Assembly (NCBI GenBank): GCA_029250685.1
Contig: JAQXEU010000042.1
Location: 1 to 47,404 of the forward strand
DNA length: 47,404 nucleotides
Direction of reading: 5' to 3'
DNA from: Polaribacter sp.
Lineage (GTDB): Bacteria; Bacteroidota; Bacteroidia; Flavobacteriales; Flavobacteriaceae
This document shows, in pieces, positions 1-8,166 of this stretch (the stretch's first letter is position 1; each line of letters starts with the position of its first letter). A model generated the notes under the pieces. It saw nothing but the letters and a program-made list of their open reading frames with translations. It was not told where the DNA came from and ran no database searches. The position numbers and the translations under genes were made by a program.

Positions 1-34
1 ATAATTGTTGCTGGATTACAATTGTTAATAATTA

Positions 35-66
35 AGGTGTTACTATTTTTAGTAACACCTTTTTTT
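35..66 (+). terminator. Rho-independent terminator upstream of carB
   Basis: A perfect 10-bp stem (35-44 with 51-60) with a 6-base loop is followed by a T run to base 66. There is no matching A run on the 5' side, so it acts mainly on plus-strand transcripts entering the window. It implies that carB is transcribed separately from whatever lies upstream. Confidence 0.85.
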
Positions 67-115
67 ATACCCAAGCAATTTTTACTTTTACCAAAACAAC
101 ACAATACACACTAAA

Positions 116-2971
116 ATGCCTAAAAGACAAGACCTTAAATCTATTTTAATCATCGGTTCTGGACCAATTGTTATCGGTCAGGCCTGTGAATTCGATTATT
201 CTGGATCACAATCTTTACGTTCTTTACGTGAGGATGGAATTGAAACTGTTTTAATCAATTCTAATCCAGCAACAATTATGACTGATCCTTCAATGGCTGA
301 TCATATTTATTTGTTACCATTAACAACAAAATCAATCATTCAAATTTTAAAAGAACATCCGCAAATTGATGCAGTTTTACCAACAATGGGAGGTCAAACA
401 GCTTTAAATTTATGTATTGAAGCAGATGACAAAGGGATTTGGAAAGATTTTGGAGTTGATTTAATTGGGGTTGATATTGATGCAATAAATGTAACCGAAG
501 ATAGAGAGCAATTTAGAGAGTTAATGTTAAAGATCGATGTGCCAATGGCGCCGCAAGCTACAGCGACATCATTTTTAAAAGGAAAAGAAATTGCACAAGA
601 GTTTGGGTTTCCATTAGTAATTCGTTCTTCTTATACATTAGGTGGAGCAGGAGCTTCAATTGTGTATGATCCAAAAGATTTTGATGAATTATTAAGTAGA
701 GGTTTAGAAGCATCACCAATTCACGAAGTGATGATTGATAAAGCCATGATGGGTTGGAAAGAATATGAATTAGAATTATTACGTGATAAAAACGACAATG
801 TTGTAATTATCTGTTCTATTGAAAATATGGATCCTATGGGAATTCATACTGGAGATTCCATTACGGTAGCTCCAGCGATGACACTTTCTGATAAAACTTT
901 CCAGAAAATGCGTGACATGTCTATCAAAATGATGCGTTCTATTGGAGATTTTGAAGGTGGATGTAATGTCCAGTTTGCAGTTTCTCCTGATGAAAAAGAA
1001 GATATTATTGCTATTGAAATCAATCCACGTGTTTCTCGTTCATCAGCTTTAGCATCTAAAGCAACAGGTTATCCAATTGCAAAAATTGCTACAAAATTAG
1101 CAATCGGTTACACTTTAGATGAGTTAGACAATCAAATTACAAAATCTACGTCAGCTTTATTTGAACCAACATTAGATTATGTAATTGTGAAAATTCCACG
1201 TTGGAATTTTGATAAATTCGAAGGTTCTGATAGAACTTTAGGGTTGCAAATGAAATCTGTTGGAGAGGTCATGGGAATTGGACGTTCGTTTCAAGAAGCA
1301 TTACACAAAGCAACTCAATCGTTAGAAATTAAACGTAATGGTTTAGGAGCAGACGGAAAAGGATATACAGATTACAATCAAATTATTGATAAATTAACCA
1401 ATGCAAGTTGGGACCGTGTTTTTGCAATCTATGATGCAATTGCAATGGGAATTCCATTAAGTCAAATCTATGAGATTACTAAGATTGACATGTGGTATTT
1501 GAAACAATACGAAGAGTTGTTTTTATTGGAGAAAGAGATTTCTACTTTTAAAATTGATACAATTCAACGTGAATTATTACTAGAAGCAAAACAAAAAGGA
1601 TATGGTGATAGACAAATTGCTCATATGCTTGGATGTTTAGAAAGTCAAGTTTATAGCAAGCGTGAAGAATTAAACATCAACAGAGTTTTTAAATTAGTTG
1701 ATACCTGTGCGGCAGAATTTAAAGCAATGACACCTTATTATTATTCAACTTTTGAAAATGATAGTGAAACTGCTGATGGAAAATGCTATTCAGATAATGA
1801 AAGCGTAGTTTCTGATAAGAAAAAAATCATCGTTTTAGGTTCTGGACCAAATAGAATTGGACAAGGAATTGAGTTTGATTATTGTTGTGTTCATGGAGTT
1901 TTAGCAGCTGCAGAGTGTGGTTACGAAACGATTATGATTAATTGTAATCCAGAAACAGTTTCTACTGATTTTGATACTGCAGATAAATTATATTTCGAAC
2001 CTGTTTTTTGGGAACATATATATGACATCATTAAGCATGAAAAACCAGAAGGAGTAATTGTTCAATTAGGAGGTCAAACGGCTTTGAAATTAGCTGAGAA
2101 GTTAACTAAATACGGAATTAAGATTATAGGAACTTCTTTTGAAGCGTTAGATTTAGCAGAAGATAGAGGTAGTTTTTCAGAATTGTTAAAAAGAAATAAT
2201 ATTCCATACCCAGAATTTGGAATTGCAGAATCTGCAGATGAAGCCTTAGCTTTAGCAGATCAATTAGATTTTCCAATTCTAGTAAGACCTTCTTATGTTT
2301 TAGGTGGTCAAGGAATGAAGATTGTCATCAACAAAGAAGAGTTGGTAGAGCATGTTGTTGATTTGCTAAAAGGAATGCCAGGAAACAAATTGTTGTTAGA
2401 TCATTATTTAGACGGCGCAATAGAAGCAGAAGCAGATGCAATTTGTGATGCAGACGGAAATGTGTACATCATCGGAATTATGGAGCATATCGAACCTTGT
2501 GGAGTACATTCAGGAGATTCAAATGCAACGTTACCTGTATTTAACTTAGGTGACTTAGTGTTGCAACAAATTAAAGACCATACATATACCATTGCAAGAG
2601 AGTTAAAAACTGTTGGATTGATAAATGTTCAGTTTGCTGTAAAAGATGATGTTGTATATATCATTGAAGCAAATCCAAGAGCGTCTAGAACAGTTCCTTT
2701 TATCGCAAAAGCATACAAAGAACCATATGTGAATTATGCAACTAAAGTAATGTTGGGAGAGAAAAAAGTAACTGATTTTAATTTCAATCCTCAATTAGAA
2801 GGATATGCAATTAAGCAACCTATTTTTTCTTTTAATAAGTTTCCGAATGTAAATAAGAACTTAGGACCAGAAATGAAATCAACTGGAGAAAGTATCTTAT
2901 TTATTGATAGTTTAAAAGACGATGAATTTTACGATTTATATGCAAGACGTAAAATGTATTTGAGTAAATAA
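116..2971 (+). CDS. carB: Carbamoyl-phosphate synthase large subunit, lacking the C-terminal allosteric domain
   Basis: This subunit makes carbamoyl phosphate from bicarbonate, ammonia (from CarA glutamine hydrolysis) and two ATP, feeding pyrimidine and arginine synthesis in the cytoplasm. Two ATP-grasp synthetase halves are plain. The first begins ILIIGSGPIVIGQACEFDYSG at about residue 10, and the second begins IIVLGSGPNRIGQGIEFDY at about residue 570. Each half has its own GGQTALNL/GGQTALKL motif and an EINPR/EANPR metal-binding motif. The protein is 951 residues, against about 1070 in E. coli. It stops roughly 30 residues after GPEMKSTGE, where the methylglyoxal-synthase-like allosteric domain would start. 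It is probably complete in this short form, because a terminator follows directly. carA is not in the window. Confidence 0.97.
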   Translation: MPKRQDLKSILIIGSGPIVIGQACEFDYSGSQSLRSLREDGIETVLINSNPATIMTDPSMADHIYLLPLTTKSIIQILKEHPQIDAVLPTMGGQTALNLCIEADDKGIWKDFGVDLIGVDIDAINVTEDREQFRELMLKIDVPMAPQATATSFLKGKEIAQEFGFPLVIRSSYTLGGAGASIVYDPKDFDELLSRGLEASPIHEVMIDKAMMGWKEYELELLRDKNDNVVIICSIENMDPMGIHTGDSITVAPAMTLSDKTFQKMRDMSIKMMRSIGDFEGGCNVQFAVSPDEKEDIIAIEINPRVSRSSALASKATGYPIAKIATKLAIGYTLDELDNQITKSTSALFEPTLDYVIVKIPRWNFDKFEGSDRTLGLQMKSVGEVMGIGRSFQEALHKATQSLEIKRNGLGADGKGYTDYNQIIDKLTNASWDRVFAIYDAIAMGIPLSQIYEITKIDMWYLKQYEELFLLEKEISTFKIDTIQRELLLEAKQKGYGDRQIAHMLGCLESQVYSKREELNINRVFKLVDTCAAEFKAMTPYYYSTFENDSETADGKCYSDNESVVSDKKKIIVLGSGPNRIGQGIEFDYCCVHGVLAAAECGYETIMINCNPETVSTDFDTADKLYFEPVFWEHIYDIIKHEKPEGVIVQLGGQTALKLAEKLTKYGIKIIGTSFEALDLAEDRGSFSELLKRNNIPYPEFGIAESADEALALADQLDFPILVRPSYVLGGQGMKIVINKEELVEHVVDLLKGMPGNKLLLDHYLDGAIEAEADAICDADGNVYIIGIMEHIEPCGVHSGDSNATLPVFNLGDLVLQQIKDHTYTIARELKTVGLINVQFAVKDDVVYIIEANPRASRTVPFIAKAYKEPYVNYATKVMLGEKKVTDFNFNPQLEGYAIKQPIFSFNKFPNVNKNLGPEMKSTGESILFIDSLKDDEFYDLYARRKMYLSK

Positions 2972-2991
2972 ACTCAAATATTTATATAAAT

Positions 2992-3023
2992 AAAAAAAGC
3001 CTCAATTTAATTGAGGCTTTTTT
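2992..3023. terminator. Bidirectional terminator between carB and the YceI gene
   Basis: An A run, the GCCTCAA/TTGAGGC stem and a T run form a hairpin with a 5-base loop. Because the A and T runs flank both sides, it can end both carB (plus) and the convergent YceI gene (minus). Confidence 0.9.
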
Positions 3024-3034
3024 ATGATTGAATT

Positions 3035-3577
3035 TTATCTTTTTTTGAGTTCAAAGTTAAAAGAAACATCAACTTTCTTGGCAATTTTTTTTCTAACAAT
3101 ACTTGGTATTTTAATCTCAAAATCTTCTGGAGTTACAGAGAAACCAGCTTTAATATGAATTATATTGTTTACTGATTTTATAGAGCTTTCAATAACTACT
3201 TCTTTTTTTATCCCTCTAATAGTTAAGGTTCCTTTTATTTTATAAATTTTATCTGAAGAAGAAAGATCGCTGATATTAAAATTAATAATTTTTCCAGAAA
3301 ATGAAGCTTTTGGAAATTTAGTAGACTCCATATAGTTTTCATTAAAATGCTCTTCCATTAAAGCAATTTTAAAACGAAAAGCTTTTGTTAATGCTAATGA
3401 TGCAATTGATCCATCAGTTTTTAAAACAGCTGTAACTTTATTGTTTGTTGCTTTTACTTCTTCAAAAGAAGCAACAGAAGATTCAAAAATAATGGTTCCA
3501 GATTTTGTGTAATATTTATCTTGAGCAAAAGTAATTGCTGAAAATAAAAGGGCGAAGAATAGAATTTTATATTTCAT
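3035..3577 (-). CDS. YceI-family periplasmic lipid-binding-like protein
   Basis: This is a secreted protein of the YceI family, which folds as a lipocalin-like barrel that binds isoprenoid-type lipids. The exact role varies and is unknown here. A signal peptide (MKYKILFFALLFSAITFAQ) is followed by the family pattern: TKSGTIIFESSVASFEEV near the N-terminus, KFPKASFSGKI in the middle, and LTIRGIKKEV then FSVTPEDFEIKIP towards the C-terminus. I chose the ATG at 3577 because it opens the signal peptide directly; the reading frame extends 11 codons further but into the preceding gene. It lies 2 bases after the stop of the cytochrome-like lipoprotein gene, so the two are co-transcribed. Length (180 residues) is normal for the family. 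Confidence 0.88.
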   Translation of the reverse strand: MKYKILFFALLFSAITFAQDKYYTKSGTIIFESSVASFEEVKATNNKVTAVLKTDGSIASLALTKAFRFKIALMEEHFNENYMESTKFPKASFSGKIINFNISDLSSSDKIYKIKGTLTIRGIKKEVVIESSIKSVNNIIHIKAGFSVTPEDFEIKIPSIVRKKIAKKVDVSFNFELKKR

Positions 3578-3579
3578 TT

Positions 3580-3927
3580 TTAATTTTCTAAATATCCTTG
3601 ATCTCTCCAATCTTTAATGGTTTGAATTGAAGTGCTTGGTAAATTTCCGTTTGGAGGCATTGGATTTGTTGTGCTTTCCATTCTTCCTAACGCGTTTCTG
3701 TTTACAAAAGCATTTTTAACTTGCGTAAAAGTTTCTAAAGTTAAACCTGCAGTATTACTTGTTGCATTATGACAACCACTTGTTGCACAACTTTGATCTA
3801 TAATGTTTTTTACATTTGTTGTATAAGAGACTATAATTGGTGCTGGTATCGTTAAATCATCTGTGCTAACAGAAGTACAATTGATAAAAAACAAAGTGAT
3901 AATAAAGAGTGAAAGCAATTTTTTCAT
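3580..3927 (-). CDS. Small c-type-cytochrome-like lipoprotein with a CX4CH motif
   Basis: A 115-residue exported lipoprotein. MKKLLSLFIITLFFINC is a signal with a lipobox ending at Cys17. Residues 50-56 read CATSGCH, a CX4CH motif in place of the usual CX2CH heme-attachment site. A later MPPNG motif supplies a plausible distal methionine ligand, and the C-terminal IKDWRDQGYLEN resembles the end of small cytochrome c domains found in Bacteroidota and Planctomycetes. Heme attachment is inferred, not proven. It is the first gene of a pair with the YceI gene and is divergent from the OB-fold/CxxCH/beta-barrel genes at 4007-6101, so a shared envelope redox role is possible. Confidence 0.75.
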   Translation of the reverse strand: MKKLLSLFIITLFFINCTSVSTDDLTIPAPIIVSYTTNVKNIIDQSCATSGCHNATSNTAGLTLETFTQVKNAFVNRNALGRMESTTNPMPPNGNLPSTSIQTIKDWRDQGYLEN

Positions 3928-4006
3928 TTTAAATTTTATTTATAAATGATTGGTAATAAGTAATTTAATTTTTTTAAATATAGTAAAAATTCAATATATT
4001 AGCTAC

Positions 4007-4399
4007 ATGCGAAAAAAAAAATATCTACTATTATTTTTTGTCATTCTAGTTTTGTCGGTAATAATTGGCTATAATTACATGTATAAAGATCATAGAGATA
4101 TTTCGACTGAAAAAGTACAATTTACCAAAAAAGCAAAGGAATTGGTTGATGAATATCAAACTGATGTTGAGGCAACTACAACGAAGTATTTAGATAAAAT
4201 AATTGAAATTGAAGGAAGAATAACTGATATTGAAAGTGATAATTTTACATTAAATAATGCAATTGTTTGTTATACAGATTCAATTACAATTCAAAAAATA
4301 AAGATTGATGGAACTCTTAAGGTGAAAGGAAGAAGTATTGGATACGACGAACTTTTAGAATACATTAAGTTAGATCAATTAATAATTATTAATAATTAA
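4007..4399 (+). CDS. Membrane-anchored small protein with an OB-fold (tRNA_anti-like) domain
   Basis: A 130-residue protein with one N-terminal membrane segment (KKYLLLFFVILVLSVIIGYNY), then a soluble domain. The stretch IIEIEGRITDIESDNFTLNNAIVCY followed by KIKIDGTLKVKGRSIGYDELL fits the small OB-fold seen in many Bacteroidota exported proteins annotated as tRNA_anti-like. Its function is unknown. I chose the ATG at 4007, directly before the charged MRKKK that opens the membrane segment; a longer frame from 3950 adds an implausible leader. It sits 11 bases upstream of the CxxCH protein gene and probably shares its transcript. Confidence 0.7.
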   Translation: MRKKKYLLLFFVILVLSVIIGYNYMYKDHRDISTEKVQFTKKAKELVDEYQTDVEATTTKYLDKIIEIEGRITDIESDNFTLNNAIVCYTDSITIQKIKIDGTLKVKGRSIGYDELLEYIKLDQLIIINN

Positions 4400-4410
4400 A
4401 CTATTCAGGC

Positions 4411-5184
4411 ATGAAAAAAAACTACATTTTTAAAACTATCTTATTTTTAATTCCATTTACTGCTTTTGTCTTAATGGCAAGTTCAGGAGGTAGAGATGAT
4501 GGACGTACTGGGTCTCCAGGAGATGGCGGTAATTCTTGTACGGCTTGTCATACTGGAGGAAGCACTGGAGTTTCAGTTGCAATAACAACAAACATTCCTA
4601 ATGGGGGATATGAAACAAATACACAATATGATGTTACAGTTTCATCTACATCAAGTACAAATACTAATGGTTTTCAATTAACTGCAGAGAAAACAACAGA
4701 TAATGCTAAGGTAGGAACTTTTGCTGCTGGTTCAGGGTCAAGAGTTACAGGATCTAGAATTACACATTCTAATAGCGGACAAAAATCTTGGTCATTTAAA
4801 TGGACTTCTCCTGCAACTGATGTTGGAAATGTGAAATTTTATGCTGCAACTGTCTCAGCAAATGGTAATGGAAGTAACGATAATGGAGATAAAGTTGCTT
4901 TAACAAGTACAAGTGATTTTTCTGTTCTAAGCTTAGCAAAAGAAAACCAATTAGATTTTACAGTGTTTCCAAATCCTGTGAGTGAATATTTAAATATTCA
5001 ATTACCAACAGGAACTACAAATGCTAATATTAGTGTTTTTGATATGACAGGAAAACTAATTAGAAATAATGCTATTTCTGTTGGGAATACGAAAGTTGAT
5101 GTTTCTGATTTAAGTACAGGAGTTTATATTTTAAAATTAAATTCTGAAGGGAAATTAGGCTCAAGACAATTTATAAAAGAATAA
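4411..5184 (+). CDS. Exported CxxCH protein with choice-of-anchor V/Reeler-like domain and type IX secretion tail
   Basis: A 257-residue secreted protein. A signal peptide of about 25 residues is followed by a Gly/Asp-rich stretch and the motif CTACH at residues 43-47, a canonical heme c attachment sequence. The middle part (about 50-165) is Thr/Ser/Asn-rich with the pattern NGFQLTAEK and SWSFKWTSPATDVGNVKFYA, matching the family I know as choice-of-anchor V (Reeler-like). The last 75 residues are a type A sorting domain (VFPNPVSEYLNIQL, FDMTGKLI, LSTGVYILKL), which directs transport by the type IX system to the cell surface. It therefore looks like a surface protein that may carry heme. A strong hairpin terminator follows at 5201. 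Confidence 0.82.
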   Translation: MKKNYIFKTILFLIPFTAFVLMASSGGRDDGRTGSPGDGGNSCTACHTGGSTGVSVAITTNIPNGGYETNTQYDVTVSSTSSTNTNGFQLTAEKTTDNAKVGTFAAGSGSRVTGSRITHSNSGQKSWSFKWTSPATDVGNVKFYAATVSANGNGSNDNGDKVALTSTSDFSVLSLAKENQLDFTVFPNPVSEYLNIQLPTGTTNANISVFDMTGKLIRNNAISVGNTKVDVSDLSTGVYILKLNSEGKLGSRQFIKE

Positions 5185-5200
5185 TATAAAATCAACTCTT

Positions 5201-5232
5201 AAAAAGTCAATCATTTACTTGATTGACTTTTT
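5201..5232. terminator. Hairpin terminator after the CxxCH protein gene
   Basis: A 13-bp perfect stem (5201-5213 with 5220-5232) with A and T flanks and a 6-base loop. It lies only 14 bases before the start of the beta-barrel gene, so it may attenuate rather than block transcription into that gene. Confidence 0.85.
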
Positions 5233-5246
5233 TAATACCAAAATTT

Positions 5247-6101
5247 ATGAGAAAACTCGGATTATTATTACTTGTATTTTTTATCAATGTTTCTTTAGTT
5301 GCTCAAGATGATTTGTTAGATGAATTAAATGATGATGTTGTTTTAGATAATAAAACATCATCGGTTTTTAAAGGCTTAAAAATTATCAACATGGAGTCTA
5401 CGAAGTTAGCAGCTGATGGAGATTTCTATTTTGTAATTTCTCATCGATTTGGTTCAGTAAAATCGGGAATTAAAGATCTTTTTGGGTTGGATAATTCTAA
5501 TATCAGATTCAGTTTTGTATACGGAATCAACGATTGGCTAAATGCTGGTGTGTCTAGAAGTTCTTCAAACAAAACATACGATGCACATTTAAAATACAGA
5601 TTAATGCATCAAGAGGAAGGTAAGTTTCCTGTAACAATTGTTGGTTTCAATAGCATGGAATTTAATACTGGTTTAGACAAAGTAAATTATCCTTTATTAG
5701 AATCTAAACATCGATACACGTATGCACATGAAATTTTAATTTCTAGAAAGTTTAATGAGAAATTATCTTTAGAAGTTGCGCCAATTTATTTACATCAAAA
5801 TTTTGTTGAAAATGATTTGCAAGATAACACACAATACATTTTAGGTTTAGGAGGTCGCTATAAAATTAGTAAAAGAGTTACAATAAATGCAGAATATCAT
5901 GCACATATGAATCGTGATGCAAGTAGTAAATATACAAATCCATTGTCTTTAGGAGTTGATATTGAAACAGGTGGACACGTTTTTCAATTGCATGTTACCA
6001 ATGCAGGATTGATGAACGAATCTGGTTATTTAACCAATGCAATTGGAGATTGGGGAAACGGAAATGTTTATTTCGGATTTAATATTTGGAGAGTTTTTTA
6101 A
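5247..6101 (+). CDS. DUF5777-family outer-membrane beta-barrel protein
   Basis: A 284-residue exported protein with a signal peptide (MRKLGLLLLVFFINVSLVAQ). The following DDLLDELNDD then the pattern INMESTKLAADGDFYFVISHRFG, KDLFGLDNSNIRFSF and NKTYDAHLKYRL matches DUF5777, a beta-barrel family of Bacteroidota. The rest alternates polar and hydrophobic residues as expected of outer-membrane strands and ends in an aromatic residue (IWRVF). I chose the ATG at 5247, which starts the signal peptide. Family members are often near YceI and cytochrome-like genes, as here, but the function is not known. A porin or assembly role for the neighbouring surface proteins is only inference. Confidence 0.8.
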   Translation: MRKLGLLLLVFFINVSLVAQDDLLDELNDDVVLDNKTSSVFKGLKIINMESTKLAADGDFYFVISHRFGSVKSGIKDLFGLDNSNIRFSFVYGINDWLNAGVSRSSSNKTYDAHLKYRLMHQEEGKFPVTIVGFNSMEFNTGLDKVNYPLLESKHRYTYAHEILISRKFNEKLSLEVAPIYLHQNFVENDLQDNTQYILGLGGRYKISKRVTINAEYHAHMNRDASSKYTNPLSLGVDIETGGHVFQLHVTNAGLMNESGYLTNAIGDWGNGNVYFGFNIWRVF

Positions 6102-6123
6102 AAAAAAATCATACAATATTCTA

Positions 6124-6153
6124 AAAAAGTCGAAGCGAAGCTTCGGCTTTTTG
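6124..6153 (+). terminator. Hairpin terminator after the DUF5777 gene
   Basis: AAAAAGTCGAAG (about 6125-6135) pairs with CTTCGGCTTTTT (6141-6152) with one G-U pair, and the stem runs into a T tract. It separates the beta-barrel gene from the GlmU-like gene. Confidence 0.75.
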
Positions 6154-6156
6154 CTT

Positions 6157-6164
6157 TATATTTG
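6157..6164 (+). promoter_or_regulatory. Likely -7 box for the GlmU-like gene
   Basis: TATATTTG matches the Bacteroidetes TAnnTTTG element and lies 20 bases before the ATG at 6184. No good TTG was found at the -33 position. Immediately downstream, GTAAAA-AGC-TTTTAC (6164-6178) is a short inverted repeat that would lie in the leader. Confidence 0.5.
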
Positions 6165-6183
6165 TAAAAAGCTTTTACAAAAA

Positions 6184-7359
6184 ATGAACTACATTTTATT
6201 TGATAGCGATGTTAGAAACGCATTGTTGCCTTTTACATATACAAGACCAGTTGCAGATATTAGAGTTGGAATTTTAACCATTAGAGAAAAATGGGAAAAA
6301 CAGCTTGGATTAACAACAACTACAATTACTGAAGAGTATTTAGAAGAGAAATATCCGATGGTAGAGTTGGAGCAAAATATATTAATTAATGCTTCTTATT
6401 TACCAACGACCAATTTGGTTGAAAAAGTAACAAATCTATCAGAAAATGAAGCACTTTTTAAAGGTGATAATGTCATTGCTTTTTATACAACAGATTCGCA
6501 AGAAGAGGTAGATTTTTCATCATACAAGCAAATCGAATTTGAAGAAGAATTGTTGCAAATAAAAAACACATGGGATGTTTTCTCATTAAATGATAAAGCA
6601 ATTCAATTAGATTTTGATTTCTTAACGGAAGATAGAACATCGCAAGAAATTCCAGATGGAGTTCACGCAATCAATAAAGAAAACATCTTTATTGAAGACG
6701 GTGCAACCGTTTTATATGCGTCTTTAAATGCTTCTGAAGGACCCATTTATATTGGTAAAGATGCGCAAGTCTTAGAAGGGAGTTTAATTCGTGGGCCTTT
6801 TGCAATGTGTGAAAACTCAGTAGTGAAAATGGGCGCAAAAATTTACGGAGCAACAACTCTTGGACCTTATTGTAAAGTAGCAGGAGAAATTAATAATTCG
6901 GTTTTATTCGGTTATTCTAACAAAGGACACGAAGGATTTTTAGGAAACTCTGTACTTGGAGAGTGGTGTAATATTGGTGCAGATTCTAACAATTCTAATT
7001 TAAAAAACAATTATGCTGAGGTTAGAATTTGGAGTTATGAAACAGAACGTTTTGCAAAAACTGGACTGCAATTTTGTGGATTAATTATGGGAGATCATTC
7101 TAAATGTGGAATTAATACCATGTTTAATACAGGAACTGTTGTTGGTGTAAGTGCTAATATTTTTGGTAGCGGATTCCCAAGAAACTTCATTCCCTCTTTT
7201 AGTTGGGGAGGCGCTTCTGGATTTACAACCTACCAATTACCAAAAGTATTTGAAGTTGCAGAAGTTGTTTTAAAACGTAGAAGTTTAGAATTTGAAGAAC
7301 AAGATAAAAAGATACTCGAGAAAGTATTTGAACTTTCTTCTCAATACAGAAAAGATTAA
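6184..7359 (+). CDS. Alternative GlmU-like sugar nucleotidyltransferase/acetyltransferase
   Basis: A 391-residue protein of the alternative bacterial GlmU family (as in TIGR03991), thought to convert glucosamine-1-phosphate to UDP-GlcNAc in Bacteroidota, for peptidoglycan and lipid A. The N-terminus MNYILFDSDVRNALLPFTYTRPVADIRVG is typical of this family and lacks the GlmU signature LAAGxGTRM. The C-terminal half has left-handed beta-helix character (GPIYIGKDAQVLEGSLI, MGAKIYGATTLGPYCKVAGEI, VLGEWCNIGADSNNSNLKNNY). The ATG at 6184 follows a -7 box and is the only start that begins the domain. The substrate is inferred from the family. It is followed by a strong terminator at 7367. Confidence 0.85.
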   Translation: MNYILFDSDVRNALLPFTYTRPVADIRVGILTIREKWEKQLGLTTTTITEEYLEEKYPMVELEQNILINASYLPTTNLVEKVTNLSENEALFKGDNVIAFYTTDSQEEVDFSSYKQIEFEEELLQIKNTWDVFSLNDKAIQLDFDFLTEDRTSQEIPDGVHAINKENIFIEDGATVLYASLNASEGPIYIGKDAQVLEGSLIRGPFAMCENSVVKMGAKIYGATTLGPYCKVAGEINNSVLFGYSNKGHEGFLGNSVLGEWCNIGADSNNSNLKNNYAEVRIWSYETERFAKTGLQFCGLIMGDHSKCGINTMFNTGTVVGVSANIFGSGFPRNFIPSFSWGGASGFTTYQLPKVFEVAEVVLKRRSLEFEEQDKKILEKVFELSSQYRKD

Positions 7360-7366
7360 ATTAAAT

Positions 7367-7393
7367 AAGCCTCGGAAATTCCGAGGCTTTTTT
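7367..7393. terminator. Bidirectional terminator between the GlmU-like gene and the DUF2807 gene
   Basis: AAGCCTCGG and CCGAGGCTT form a perfect stem around a 5-base AAATT loop, followed by a T run. It ends the plus-strand gene and the convergent minus-strand operon. Confidence 0.9.
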
Positions 7394-7413
7394 AATACTA
7401 TATTTTTAAAAAA

Positions 7414-8141
7414 TTAGTTTCTGTCAATAACACTTCCAGAACCAGCAGATTTACTGTCAATTTTATCAGGATTCCCTTTGTAATAAACAGAACCAGATCC
7501 AGCAACTCTAACTTTAATACTTTCGCTAACTGTTGTTCTAACATTTCCAGAACCAGCTACGTTAACAGAAATAGATTTTGTTTTTAATCCGTAAGCTCTA
7601 ATATCTCCAGAACCTGCAATAGAACAGGTTAAGCTATTAGAATTACCGTCTAATTTAATATTTCCAGAACCTGCAATGCTTGTTTTAATCTTTCCTGCAT
7701 CAACTTTTAAATCGATATCACCAGAACCAGCCAACGCTAATTTAAAATTGTCAGATTTAATAGTTCCTGTGTTTGTAATATCACCAGAACCAGCTAAAGC
7801 AACACCGTCAATATCTCTGTAAGGAACTGTAACTACAAACTTCTTTGTGAATCTAATGTTTGTATTTTTCTTTACTTTAATGGTTAATTTCCCTCTTTTT
7901 ACTTCTGTGATAATATACTTCATTAAGTTTGCTTCACCGTTTAAAGTGATTTTCCTTCTTTTCCTGCAACTAATTTTACATCAAAGTTTCCTGCTGAACT
8001 TACTGATTCATAATCAGATGTTCTTCTTGTTTCTGTGGTAACCTTTCCGTTTCCTCTTACCTTTTTGTTATTCCACCAGCTTTGAGCGTTTACCGAAAAG
8101 CTTAAAGTTAAAATGATACTTGTTATGATTAATTTTTTCAT
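7414..8141 (-). pseudogene. Head-GIN domain (DUF2807) exported protein, interrupted by a 1-base frameshift
   Basis: An exported beta-solenoid protein of the DUF2807 (putative adhesin, head GIN) family, split across two frames. The 5' part (8141 to 7941) has a signal peptide MKKLIITSIILTLSFSVNA and the family pattern VRGNGKVTTETR...YESVSSAGNFDVKLVAGKEGK, then stops. The 3' part (frame ending at 7414) begins ...NLMKYIITEVKRGKLTIKV and carries seven AGSGD/N/S repeats. Adding one A to the run at 7950-7953 joins the halves into GKEGKITLNGEANLMKYI, as homologues read, giving about 242 residues. It is either a recent inactivating deletion, a phase-variable site or a sequencing error. It is the last gene of the ECF operon and was probably a surface protein. 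Confidence 0.88.
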
Positions 8142-8166
8142 GATTGTTTGATTTAATATTTTTAAA

